This document shows, in pieces, positions 48,701 to 56,186 of a stretch of DNA of 64,000 nucleotides. Made by a program: the position numbers and the translations under genes. Position 1 is the stretch's first letter, and every line of letters begins with the position of its first letter. The notes beneath the pieces were generated by a model. It did not search any database. It was given only the letters and a program-made list of their open reading frames with translations, and had not been told where the DNA came from. Source of the stretch: Bradyrhizobium sp. 195 (lineage in GTDB: Bacteria > Pseudomonadota > Alphaproteobacteria > Rhizobiales > Xanthobacteraceae); assembly GCF_023101665.1 (NCBI RefSeq), contig NZ_CP082161.1, positions 1,736,001 to 1,800,000 on the forward strand, given 5' to 3'.

Positions 48701-51700
48701 GAAGGTCCTGATCGGGTGCCTGCCTTTGGTGAGGGAAGAAGAATGTCCGTTCCCGCATCGGCGCTGCAACACTATCCCCGAAGCGAGCCGGTGACCGATG
48801 AGGCGCGGGAGAAGGCCAAAACCTGGCTCGAGAGCAGACAAGGGCGAGAGTTGACGTCTGAAGAGTTGTTTCGCACCGTGACGGCCGGACACATCGACGG
48901 TCCCGGCGCGGTTGCCGTACCGTCCAGCGATGACTGTCTCCATGTGCCGACGCTCAAGAGCGAGACGTTGATGGGGGCGAGCGGCGTGCTGATCGGGCGC
49001 TCGCCCTACGACAAGCCCAATCTGCGCCCGTTTGCCGCCGAGCGAGTCAAGTCGGCCGTTAAGGGGGACCCGACCGCTGTGTTCCTCGAAAACTGCACAG
49101 CCATCCAATACAGCTTCAACGTCGCCCAGAAGTCGGGGAAGGAACTGGCGGGCGACGATCCGACTTTTTTTGCCAAAGGCATTCTGATGGTTGTGCCGGA
49201 TAAGATGTGGCCGGCCGGCTACGCCGACCGTGGGCTGGTGATGTCTGCCGAGGACGTCAAATGCCATTCGAGCTGGACCTCGAGCAAGGACCGCGCCAAG
49301 GTGGACACGCCGCTCGAGTGCGTCGGCATCCTGCAGGCTACCGAGGTGTTCGCTCCGGGCTCGTTGGTTGCCGTCCCGATCGGTGAACAGAAAAAACTTG
49401 ACGGGGACTTCGACGGGGACACCGTCGTCATCGTCGGCGACCGGCCGCAGCTTTATGAGCATGTGCGCCAGTTCGATCGCAAGGAGCAAGCTCTCGGACT
49501 TCCGTCGCTGAAGCCGCCAAAGTCGCATACCCCGGCGCTTGAGGGCGACAATTACCAGTTCGGTCGCGCCCGCCAGATCCTCGCCGCCACGCAGGATGTC
49601 CTGGAAACCTATAGCTGCCTGCAGCGAAACTTTCTGGCTCAATCCCATGAAGCACAACGCTGGTTTGCCGAGCGTGCTGTCTTTGGCACCTATGAGGGCG
49701 TTCACCACGAGCTCAGGCGAGAGATCCGTCAGCTGTTGGGCCAGGAAGAGGTGAGTAGCCAGGATATCCAGAACACGTTTGCGAGAGCGAGGAGCGAGAT
49801 TGAGGTCGCCAAACATCTGGTTGCTCGCGAAATGGCCGAGTTGCTCGTCGACGACCTAGCGGCATGGGCAGTGAAGCCGAATGAGCAACCCCTGCCCGAA
49901 ACAATCGAAAGCTCGAACGCCGCAAACCCGAGCCTCAGCGCAAGGCTCTGCAATCTTTTCCCGGATCTGGCGGAGACCTATCCGGCAACGACTCAGCCAC
50001 GAGACCGCATCCAGCTTTTACTCGACCACTATCCTCCCCGCATCGATCCCCGCCCGGATGGTTACAATGCGGACGACCTCGTAAAAAGCGCAAACAACTT
50101 GCTGAGCCTCGGCATCAAGGTCGGCACTGATGCCTATAAATCCGATACTGGCGCCAACCTCTTTTTCCAGAAGAGCAGTCACCTTCAGCGGCTCCTCTAC
50201 GAGACGCCGGGCTTGAAGTCCGTGCCCTACGTCAAGGGCGTGGCGGCGACCCTCGCCCACGGAAGGTTTGATGTCGATGCGACCTTGGAGGATCTGAGGG
50301 ACAACCCCACTCTGGCGGCTTCAATCATGGAGACCTCGATCAAACTCGCTGCGGAGCAGGGCATTTTGCGCAAACCCTCCGGCCTCCGGCCCGCCGCCGA
50401 CGATGCTGACATGATCACGCTGACTCGCGAGGAGGCCTCAGAACGCGCCCAAAATGAGGCTGACCGAGCTTTAGCCGAAGAGAGGAAAATCACCGCAGCG
50501 GCACGCGAAATTGCCGGAATCCTTGCGGAAGCCGGCATCGAAGTGAAGATGCCCCATCTGGAGCGCCGCTTGAAATCGCATGCCTCCATGACAGATCAGC
50601 TCACCGGCATGAGCATCCCGCCCGGCAGCGCCCCACAGCTCTTCAGCAACGCCGTACGCCACGTCTTAGAAATTCCTGACAAGGATTTTACACGTGCCTT
50701 CAAGAAAGCCATGCTGGCCTTTGAGGAGCGGGACTACACCGAACGCCAGACAACCAACTGGTTCAGAATGCGCAGTCCGACTTTCGTCGGCATCAAGACA
50801 GTCCTCACCACGGCGGAAGCTTATCGCTTCGAAGTGGAGTTCCACACGCCAGGCAGCTATCAAGCCAAGCTTGCCAATCACGACACCTATAAAATTCTCG
50901 GCAGGCTGCGGCGGCAATCAAGCGAGGATGCTTTGGAGCAAGCTAAGGCCGAGAAACTGGTGCAGCGGACGAGAGAGGTCTGCACACAGATTGCGATCCC
51001 CGACGGCGCCCTGGGCATACACCACTGGGGAGCCGAAGGAGATCGTAAGGGCGGCGCCGCTGCGGCATTTGGATTGCGAGCTTTCGAACAATCAAGAATG
51101 CCCGAGATCGCCAGGTCAACGGAGGCAAGCGAGATTATCGCGGCCCTCGGCGTGCGGCCGATCGTGCTTGTCGGCATGCCGAGCGCCGGAAAATCCACCA
51201 TTGGCCCGGCCATCGCCGAGCGACTGCGGCTGCCCTTCATCGATACCGACCAAAAGATCCAAAAAGAGGCCGGTAAAGAGATTCCGCAGATTTTCGATAC
51301 TCATGGCGAGGAGTGGTTCAGGGAGCTCGAAGCGAGGGTAATCGCGCGTGTGCTCAATGAAGGGCCCGCGGTGATCGCGACTGGTGGCGGCTCGATCATG
51401 CATGAGCCGACCCGGCGTCTCGTCGGGGAGAAAGCCGTCTCGATCTGGCTCAACGCCGACTTCGACGTGATCCAACATCGCCTTAGGAAAGGTATCAACC
51501 GCCCGCTGCTGCAAGGCCCCGACCGGGATCAGACAATCAGCCGACTGATGCGCGAGCGCACGCTGCTTTATGCACAAGCCGATATCACGTTCGTGCCGCC
51601 CCGCAAACAAGACAAAAAGAATGCGGATCCCTGCGTGAAGGCGCTGCACGCCTATCTTCGCCGCGAGGCGGCCGCCACTCAGCCAGCCTCCAATACCAAC

Positions 51701-51715
51701 GAGCTTGTTGGCTGA
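42701..51715 (+). CDS. giant SKWP-repeat type III effector with RNAP-like motif and shikimate kinase domain
   Basis: This 3004-aa protein is related to SKWP-repeat effectors of plant pathogens (RipS of Ralstonia, XopAD of Xanthomonas). Layout: 1-105, polar Ser/Arg/Gly-rich leader typical of type III signals; 110-430, helical region; 430-560, Ala/Pro linker with a duplicated DTAGKAAVAKGT; 675-751, second copy of the 26-102 module; about 945-1510, one degenerate and thirteen clear 38-46-residue SKWP repeats (helical solenoid); about 1650-2560, conserved core with DFDGD at 2236-2240; about 2590-2640, charged helix; about 2815-2990, shikimate kinase domain with P-loop GMPSAGKST at 2825-2833, FIDTD, the GGG and RPLL motifs. 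It has a good ribosome binding site (GAGATGGA) at ATG 42701 and no interruption over 9 kb, so it is under selection. IS6 relics flank it. Secretion is inferred from the family, not shown. Confidence 0.88.
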   Translation: MTGIGRSGRSRIGDAGAGSSSSRSHSSLAPGEGSQSFDSVVERMRSGPQDRGTPSASMARGADDALGDRSSGPSVGPDRIQGAAPRAVTARRRGFPSVSEGGDTTPVASQPPTSGVVVSISSSEEEINATKRHMDCLLEELDACRNAAMHAQNPEEAQELTDRFVKAGSAVLDYYASLRPAVARSILSDAEARGYRYAVLDAAHQCNALASSTIAALEERRKNSADLFQRIFESNATPDQLSRVASSVAKEHVACMEWWGKKLLRSERMVSVCEATANLPSMTPEMRKPEEAALRLNTGLVLHAGYKCLQSRIALARLMIESQASTFEPAVRDALMGENGGVRLLGTFVEDVFPAFLSTEEAVLHKDGAALDAEHCTVLEGVMERLSEFALALHDDILAKLSDNRTGASLPLELLGQIVDDARITAHEVMHFLALQLKTSAIIAPPADAGATISADTAGKAAVAKGTLALQPKTPAAGAAIPADTAGKAAVAKGTAARREEKGNRKPAADAASSAGRPEPQVAAGDSDTAPADKVLVRSDLGTKKLVSAKEAHASASSAAAHSAVWQAPASTEALAPLVKRLDELLQFDLAGQQRTVSQARQMKPEDADHVVGIVVERLQTQAAEMQACLEALEEPRRRGLLTLAHVHEVHEKTVRLKMMLSEAQGLAKAANSESSLAPGEGSQSFDSVLERMHSGPQDRRTSFARIARGADDALGDRSSGPSVGAHRILGAAPLEATARRCGFPPVPEGGAPGREETSLGSDDKPWLGNQASRSSQPDTVPPHRQTESDPGAGPGRRRFVHVAEQSFKRGYSENLLNNALHDISFAGDITKFSCAVVEYDRKLQGRADHATFLQKAASEFKREFVPRWEQDIRARNTWGYATSCNTMSREAGGQAGVEACRAMAAQVSSLGNALNDVESKTLSLFVLSFSRYPRVAECRNGMIRIARFFREQRGALSELNAHSLALLINGFSKWPEQENSREATIAVAAEIRRRAPGLSDFGPQSLAIVVNGLSKWPEEAECRGAIRAIASEVRHRAGRRDVWLSDFGPQNLATVVNGLSKWPEEAECRGAMRAIAVEVRRRAGRRDVCLADFDPQALANLVNGFSKWPQDCRGAIVQIAVEVRYRAGRRDVGLSDFDPQALANLVNGFSKWPQDCRDAIVQIADEVHHRGDRLSNFTPQHLSNLVNGFSRWPEGAKCNDAILAIADEVRRRAGRADRLSSFTPQHLSSLVNGFSRWPERTDCRSAIVEIADEVRRRADRLSGFDPQGLANLVNGFSKWPDETGCGDATLAIAGEVCRRADRLSGFDPQGLANLVNGFSKWPDETGCGDVMLAIADEVRRRADRLSGFDPQGLANLVNGFSKWPQEENSRHAIAVIAGEVLRRADRLSDFTSQHLANLVNGFSKCPQEENSRHATVVIADEVLRADRLSDFTPQGLANLVNGFSKWLQEEDTRQATAAIANEVSRRDNRLFEFTPRELAILVNGFSKWPEEAVCHGAIIDIAGKLGSRDLRFGAFTTTQLSMIANALGRGVTRGEGTGEIIETALLKNRLHDLAHYLHYASDRLEQAQVLNIAMIFKALAKAQLFDDLGLLARTGLDRLTELHRAPGFAAENDLEIMGTLCIALLPLARSPHLRWHRRRALNLLNDIQPIVEHKIEGHLKASDAERARGPYSSRGPALSIYQTLKARAVLAALFRRPYVEGKKSDLRVRQEELQRKTKEILDKTGGLVEGDLSNMSWNLMAEIAAESPVDALDTFLAQNAATVQAQHPASVFDVHQVLRTMAHEPRPPQGDAGLMQLSVVDMQGRPVATEPETRYSIFHRLTSGVLPVVAVQLPGKPSAFMLARTVTVEGVPYRMDLFGGSKLKPPKKPVSQIAARLPGGARAESSGGKLLAIPYAETAPGTAFEQLSRAWAPFKEAYYYTQRRGFAAPPAIKDLGPRDYALEGAFKLSLLPDRPAGEEHPFKLAGPEGPIALRPHDGCGFIKASLANRMPAVNRARRQEGPDRVPAFGEGRRMSVPASALQHYPRSEPVTDEAREKAKTWLESRQGRELTSEELFRTVTAGHIDGPGAVAVPSSDDCLHVPTLKSETLMGASGVLIGRSPYDKPNLRPFAAERVKSAVKGDPTAVFLENCTAIQYSFNVAQKSGKELAGDDPTFFAKGILMVVPDKMWPAGYADRGLVMSAEDVKCHSSWTSSKDRAKVDTPLECVGILQATEVFAPGSLVAVPIGEQKKLDGDFDGDTVVIVGDRPQLYEHVRQFDRKEQALGLPSLKPPKSHTPALEGDNYQFGRARQILAATQDVLETYSCLQRNFLAQSHEAQRWFAERAVFGTYEGVHHELRREIRQLLGQEEVSSQDIQNTFARARSEIEVAKHLVAREMAELLVDDLAAWAVKPNEQPLPETIESSNAANPSLSARLCNLFPDLAETYPATTQPRDRIQLLLDHYPPRIDPRPDGYNADDLVKSANNLLSLGIKVGTDAYKSDTGANLFFQKSSHLQRLLYETPGLKSVPYVKGVAATLAHGRFDVDATLEDLRDNPTLAASIMETSIKLAAEQGILRKPSGLRPAADDADMITLTREEASERAQNEADRALAEERKITAAAREIAGILAEAGIEVKMPHLERRLKSHASMTDQLTGMSIPPGSAPQLFSNAVRHVLEIPDKDFTRAFKKAMLAFEERDYTERQTTNWFRMRSPTFVGIKTVLTTAEAYRFEVEFHTPGSYQAKLANHDTYKILGRLRRQSSEDALEQAKAEKLVQRTREVCTQIAIPDGALGIHHWGAEGDRKGGAAAAFGLRAFEQSRMPEIARSTEASEIIAALGVRPIVLVGMPSAGKSTIGPAIAERLRLPFIDTDQKIQKEAGKEIPQIFDTHGEEWFRELEARVIARVLNEGPAVIATGGGSIMHEPTRRLVGEKAVSIWLNADFDVIQHRLRKGINRPLLQGPDRDQTISRLMRERTLLYAQADITFVPPRKQDKKNADPCVKALHAYLRREAAATQPASNTNELVG
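42776..43006 (+). repeat. 231-bp intragenic duplication, copy 1
   Basis: Encodes residues 26-102 of the effector (SSLAPGEGSQSFDSVVERM onward). It matches 44723-44953 over its full length without gaps, with scattered substitutions. Confidence 0.9.
44723..44953 (+). repeat. 231-bp intragenic duplication, copy 2
   Basis: Encodes residues 675-751 (SSLAPGEGSQSFDSVLERM onward). Same length and frame as copy 1, 1947 bp downstream. It places a second secretion-leader-like module inside the protein, as if two effectors had been fused. Confidence 0.9.
45602..47229 (+). repeat. thirteen tandem SKWP repeats
   Basis: Thirteen units with the consensus NLVNGFSKWPxE, then AIxxIAxEVRRR, then RLSDFxPQxLA; unit length 38-46 residues. 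Two units read FSRWP and others FSKCP or FSKWL. A further degenerate unit (FSRYP) precedes them from about 45467, and a residual one (MIANALGRG) follows. Units eight and nine are nearly identical at DNA level, pointing to recent unequal crossing-over. Confidence 0.95.
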
Positions 51716-51799
51716 CTCACTTGAGATTCCCAAAGCGGAAAAGGTCAAATTCGCTGCCCTGATAGGTGGTGGTTTGAGCGAGCTCCGGCTTATCCGCAG

Positions 51800-52160
51800 C
51801 AGGTTATGCCAACCAACCTCGCGCTCGGGTACCTCGAGCGCATCCTATGTGCTCGACGAGATCGTCCAGCTGCCCGCAAGGCCAAGGCTGCCAAGCGCCT
51901 GCCGACCCGGTTGCTGAAGAAGCGGGGCTGCGGGCCCAGGCGCATGACCACCGACAAATTGCGGGCGCGGCAAAGACCCAGATGCCGCAGTCGAGCATCG
52001 CTGGCACAAGGGGCTGACGATCGCGTTGAGCATTCGCATGTGCCGCTGCGAAAACGGGAACGAACCGTGCAGGGCTTCCGATCCACCGGTTTGCAACGGT
52101 TCGTGTCGCACTTCCCAGCCTCGCGAATCGAAGCATATCGCGGCCGTCGCCACTGCGCGC
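51800..52160 (+). mobile_element. IS6-family transposase relic (right of effector)
   Basis: Frames on the plus strand rebuild part of the DDE domain: ARKAKAAKRLPTRLLKKRGC, RRMTTDKLRA, then HKG and HSHVPLRKRERTVQGFRS, LQRFVSHFPASR. At least two frameshifts occur. The last 120 bp match the relic left of the effector at DNA level, and both point the same way. No terminal inverted repeats were identified. Confidence 0.8.
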
Positions 52161-52265
52161 AAGCCGAGAAGGCGGGAGCTGCATACACAGCAGCGACTTC
52201 CCCATGGCGGACTCGGCCCGGCAAGACGAAGGTTGTGGAAAAGGCGGCATTCTGAGCCGATAGGG

Positions 52266-52930
52266 CTATTCTACAACATCCGTCTGCATCGGCTTGCCTG
52301 GCGGGATGTAGTGCCATTCGATCCCGTGATCCTTCGACCATGCAAGGATGGCGTTCGAGGTGAATTCGGTGCGTGGTCGGAGACGATGATGCCTGGCTTG
52401 CCGCGCTGGGCGATCAGTTCCGTCAGCTCGCGAGCAACCCGATGGCCGGAGATCGAGGTGTCCGGGATCGCGGCATTCGCGCGTCACGTCGTCGACGATG
52501 TTGAGCATACGGAAGCGCCAGCCGCCGGCAAACTGGTCATGCACGAAATCCAACCAGCGCGCATTCGGCCTTGCCTCGACAGGATCGGCGCCCGCGTGCC
52601 GACGGCTCGTCGTCGCGCCCGACGCTTGCGAACCGTCAGACCTTCCTCGCGATAGAGACGGTAGATACGGTTGACCCGGATGCCTCGCCCTCGCGCCTGA
52701 GCAGGATGAACCGGCCGCCGATAGCCGAAGCGTCGGCGCTCGTTGGCGAGGTCACGCAACCTGACGTGCAACTCCGTCTCTGGCGGTCGGCGAGACTGCT
52801 TTGCGATCGGCGCAGACGAAGGAACAGGCCCGACGCTCCGATAGGCCCATGACGGCCTGCAGATGCGGGCGGGCCTCTGGCTAGAGGAAATCGCTCGCAA
52901 TCCGAAGTTGGTTTGCAGAAGTCGGTTTGG
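52266..52930 (-). mobile_element. IS3-family transposase (OrfB) relic
   Basis: Minus-strand pieces give LRDLANERRRFGYRRPVHPA, VNRIYRLYREEGLTVRKRRA, LDFVHDQFAGGWRFRMLNIV, VDDVTRECRD and TEFTSNAILAWSKDHGIEWH up to GKPMQ, where the frame stops at 52266. These are the integrase-core motifs of IS3/IS407-type OrfB, lacking the C-terminal part with the catalytic glutamate. Several frameshifts. OrfA is not seen. Confidence 0.85.
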
Positions 52931-54299
52931 AATAGGCTCTCCAAGCCACGCTTATATTTACGTGGCGGTTTTGGATAAACATAGTAGGAGCAGCAAATGT
53001 CAGTCCTAAGAGCTATTGCCCCACTTCGCAATCGTCGGGCGTAATCGCCGCGGGATTTGTGGCGGGTCCCGGCCTGCGCCAATAAAATGGGTGGCAAGCC
53101 AAGCGGAAGAAATACGGCGCGATGGCTCCCCGAAAAGCGGAACGCCGAAGCCGCCGACTTCGATGACAAAAAAGCCCCAGCTCAGTGAGACCCGTTGCTC
53201 CTCAAGGCTCGCCGATTCACGCTGCGCGTTTCGGTGCTTGGGTCTGTTTGAGCTAGCCGTCTCGGCAGGCAACGCCGAAGCTGTCGCAGGTTAGCGCGAA
53301 CGCCGCTTTGGCCTTATCCTCAACAAACAAAACCGCGTGCCTATCTCGAGGCGATCGCTCCACGAATCAGCACTGGTTTCTTTTGCGACGCGAGAGGCTT
53401 CGCCCCGTACAAATCCAATTGTCTTCCGGCAGCAAGAACGATCAGGCAATTTTCCTTTGGCATACCTCGTTAGGACGCCGCGATAGGGAACGAAGAAAGG
53501 GCCGCCTATCGGCGACCCTGAAGTCTGCACAAGGCGGATAAAAACCAGATGATCGAATTCACCCCTGTGCCGGCCCGAGGATAGAAGCAGCGGGTTTCAC
53601 GAATAGTTCGTATAGGTGGTGATGAAATTATCCACTAGCCGCGGTTGTCCGCGCGACCACCATCCGATGTGCCGGTCTGCTTCCGCCGGCGCGGCACGCC
53701 GGCGTCAAGGTGTTCCGCCGCTTCGCATTCGCGCCACACGCCAACAGAGATCCAACTTGCCTCGTACAGCGTGCGCCGATTACCGAGACCGCGCAAGGCA
53801 GGTTTCCCCACTTGTTCTTCGGCCTCGTCGAGATCGGCACGGCCTGCATGCTGCAAAGCATGCCTCGATCGATGACGAGCATTCCCTCCACCGCAGATGA
53901 GCGAGCGCGTCGCGCGGCCGACGGAGCTGCGGCCTGCTTGAGAGCGGATGGACAGCGGCCGCACGGCGCGGATTGTCTGATCCCGCGGCAGCTCCTCTCC
54001 GAACTTGGACGAAGCCCCGAATTCGATCCCCAGTCGCTAGCTGAGCAACCACGTCTCGAAGCGGCAAGAGCCTTGACTCAGTGCTCGTCGCCGCGTGCTG
54101 GATTTCCTCACTAACCCCAAGTACGACGGCGGCAGCTCGTTTGCCCGAGAAGACTGCACCCTCCGCCGTGACAAGGTATTTGTTTGATGTAATCGCCTGC
54201 AACGGCTCTCTAAGGGCTCTCTGGGAATCGGTGTCCTTTGCTCTGATGGCAGCGCCTCAGTCCGGGGCGAGAGCGAGTAGAAGTCGTCGGGCCGTGTGA
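52931..54299. other. decayed DNA, no gene recognised
   Basis: Short open frames occur on both strands (for example minus 53006-53272 and plus 53710-54114), but none resembles a known family and each has a competing frame on the other strand. Probably accumulated fragments following the IS relics. Confidence 0.35.
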
Positions 54300-54890
54300 C
54301 TACCCGCCAATCGCGCCGTCGAACTCGATGCCGACCGGACGGGCTTCCGAGCAGATTTCTGCAAGAATTTGGTCGGGCCGTGTGGCGAGGCGCTTTTCCG
54401 GTTCAGACAATATGATGGAGACGCCCCGGGACATGCCTGAACGTCGTCCGGGACTGCTCCGAGAAGGTGGTCATCGAGGTACCGGGCGCGAACGTCATGC
54501 GGTCGACGGGCGCGCCTCCAAATCCATCTGAAGCGTTGCTGCCGGCGTTGTCGGCAGTGTTAGCATCCGCTCGTTCCACTTCTGCGGCCCAAAGGCGTCA
54601 TTGAGCAGCTTCTTCGCCGGCGCCCAATGAGCTGCAAGTATGACATGCGCCGAGCGAATCTCCTCTGAACCAATCCGAACGCCGCATACACCGCCCTCTT
54701 GAAGAATCAACGAGGTGACGGCCGCGCCCCGATCGACAACTCCGCCGCGCACGCGAATGCTTTGGGCGACCGGATTAGCCATGACCTCCGTCATTCTGCC
54801 CGAGAATGCAGCAAGACCAGAACTTGCGCGTGCACTGTTCGCCGCTGGGCACGTCGAGGTTATGGTCAGGGCTTTCCAAAAGAGGCTCAA
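54300..54890 (-). pseudogene. FAD-dependent oxidoreductase (phytoene desaturase-like) relic
   Basis: The minus strand reads VRGGVVDRGAAVTSLILQEG, VCGVRIGSEEIRSAHVILAA, HWAPAKKLLNDAFGPQKWN and TTPAATLQMDLEARP, then in a shifted frame VDRMTFAPGTSMTTFSEQSR and LATRPDQILAEICSEARPVG to about 54310. This is the middle and part of the C-terminal portion of a CrtI/NAD(P)-FAD amine-oxidase-like flavoprotein. The dinucleotide-binding N-terminus is missing, and at least two frameshifts break the rest. Confidence 0.65.
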
Positions 54891-55056
54891 TCTTGACTAG
54901 CGCGAACTGGCTTCGGGAGCACAAAAGGCCCAACTGTCCTCGCTGGCGGGCTCCTGCACGCGGTTGTGATGAGCATTGAGGAAGCCGTGTGATGTAGTTC
55001 ACAAGCGGCAGGTATCACCAGGGATAGCGTGCGCGCCTCAACTGGAGGGAAGCGCC

Positions 55057-55242
55057 ATGCAATTTAATTGGACAACCTCTCGAATGCTCGCTCTGACGGC
55101 CGTTGTTTTGGTGGCGGCTGGGACCACTATGGCAATCGGTACTCCTCGCGCACTCTTTGAGCCGACTTTGGGACAAGATTGGCAATGCAGCCGAACCATG
55201 CTGCTCGTGACCACTTGCTCGCACAGCGCAAAACCAGGGTGA
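55057..55242 (+). CDS. small exported protein of unknown function
   Basis: A 61-aa protein with a signal-like hydrophobic helix (MLALTAVVLVAAGTTMA at about 10-26) and a short mature part containing two cysteines (WQCSRTMLLVTTCSHSAKPG). The strong GGAGGGAAGC site just before ATG 55057 makes translation credible. A 7-bp hairpin follows the stop. I do not recognise the family; small cysteine-containing exported proteins are common in bradyrhizobia. Confidence 0.6.
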   Translation: MQFNWTTSRMLALTAVVLVAAGTTMAIGTPRALFEPTLGQDWQCSRTMLLVTTCSHSAKPG

Positions 55243-55259
55243 GCCGGCCGCTCCCTGTG

Positions 55260-55278
55260 CCGTTCCTGATCGGAACGG
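55260..55278. terminator. hairpin after small exported gene
   Basis: CCGTTCC-TGATC-GGAACGG, a perfect 7-bp stem with a 5-nt loop, 17 bp past the stop at 55242. There is no T-tract on the plus strand, so termination is only possible, not certain. Confidence 0.4.
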
Positions 55279-55607
55279 TATCGCCAATGTGCGGAAGCGA
55301 ACAGAACAGCCGTTTGACCTGTGAGTAAGCTCGCGCTCGCTTGGCCTTCTAAGGTTCAAGCGCCTCCAGCGGCCCCGGCCTCCGCGACCCCAAAAGCCCC
55401 ATGGCCAGGGCCGTCTTTAAGGCTACCGATGGCCCATGCCGCCGATGGACCCTTCGACATTCAAATGGAAATTTCCGAACCTCGGCGCCGAGCCGGCCAC
55501 AGACGCCTCAAACGAACCGCGGCTCGATGTCCGACAGCCGCATGTCGTCGGGCCAGCGATCGACCGGAAGCGCCACGCTATGGCTGCACCAGTCCTCTAC
55601 GGCCGCC

Positions 55608-56186
55608 TTAAGAAAGCTCTGCAAGCCGTAGGAAGTTTGCGAACAGTACGTCCCCTTGTGGGGTGAGTATCGACTCCGGATGGAACTGCACCCCATATGT
55701 TGGTTGATCGCGATGGGCGAGGGCCATGAGTTCCCCATCATCCGAGAGTGCTGTCACCGTCAGGTGACGGGCAGATGACGGATCCAATTCGACGATAAGC
55801 GAATGGTAGCGCCCCACGCAAAGTGGAGACGGTAGTTCTTTGAACAGCCCGCCGCCTTCATGTGTGACATACGAGGGCCGACCGTGCATAGGATGACGTG
55901 CGCGCGTTACGCGTGCGCCGAACACGGTCCCAATGCACTGGTGTCCGAGACAAATGCCGAGAATTGGCACCTGACCCGAAAGTTCACGAACGACGGCTGT
56001 CGATATTCCAGCCTCAATTGGAGTGCACGGACCGGGGGAGATGACAACCGCGCGGGGCCTGAGGTCAGCAAGTTCGCTCACATCCATCGCGTCGTTCCGG
56101 ACGACACGTGTTGCTGCACCAAGCTTGCGAAAATATCGCGCAATGTTGAAGACGAAAGAGTCGTAGTTGTCGATAATGACAATCAA
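55608..56186 (-). CDS. pabA: aminodeoxychorismate synthase glutaminase (PabA/TrpG family)
   Basis: This 192-aa class I glutamine amidotransferase has the oxyanion motif SPGPCTP, the nucleophile C79 in GICLGHQ, and the remaining triad H169 and E171 in FHPES. It releases ammonia from glutamine for the partner synthase. By sequence alone it could also serve anthranilate synthase; the neighbouring PabB-type subunit decides for p-aminobenzoate. It starts with TTG at 56186, overlapping the pabB stop by 4 nt (TTGA), so the pair is translationally coupled. Intact. Confidence 0.92.
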   Translation of the reverse strand: MIVIIDNYDSFVFNIARYFRKLGAATRVVRNDAMDVSELADLRPRAVVISPGPCTPIEAGISTAVVRELSGQVPILGICLGHQCIGTVFGARVTRARHPMHGRPSYVTHEGGGLFKELPSPLCVGRYHSLIVELDPSSARHLTVTALSDDGELMALAHRDQPTYGVQFHPESILTPQGDVLFANFLRLAELS

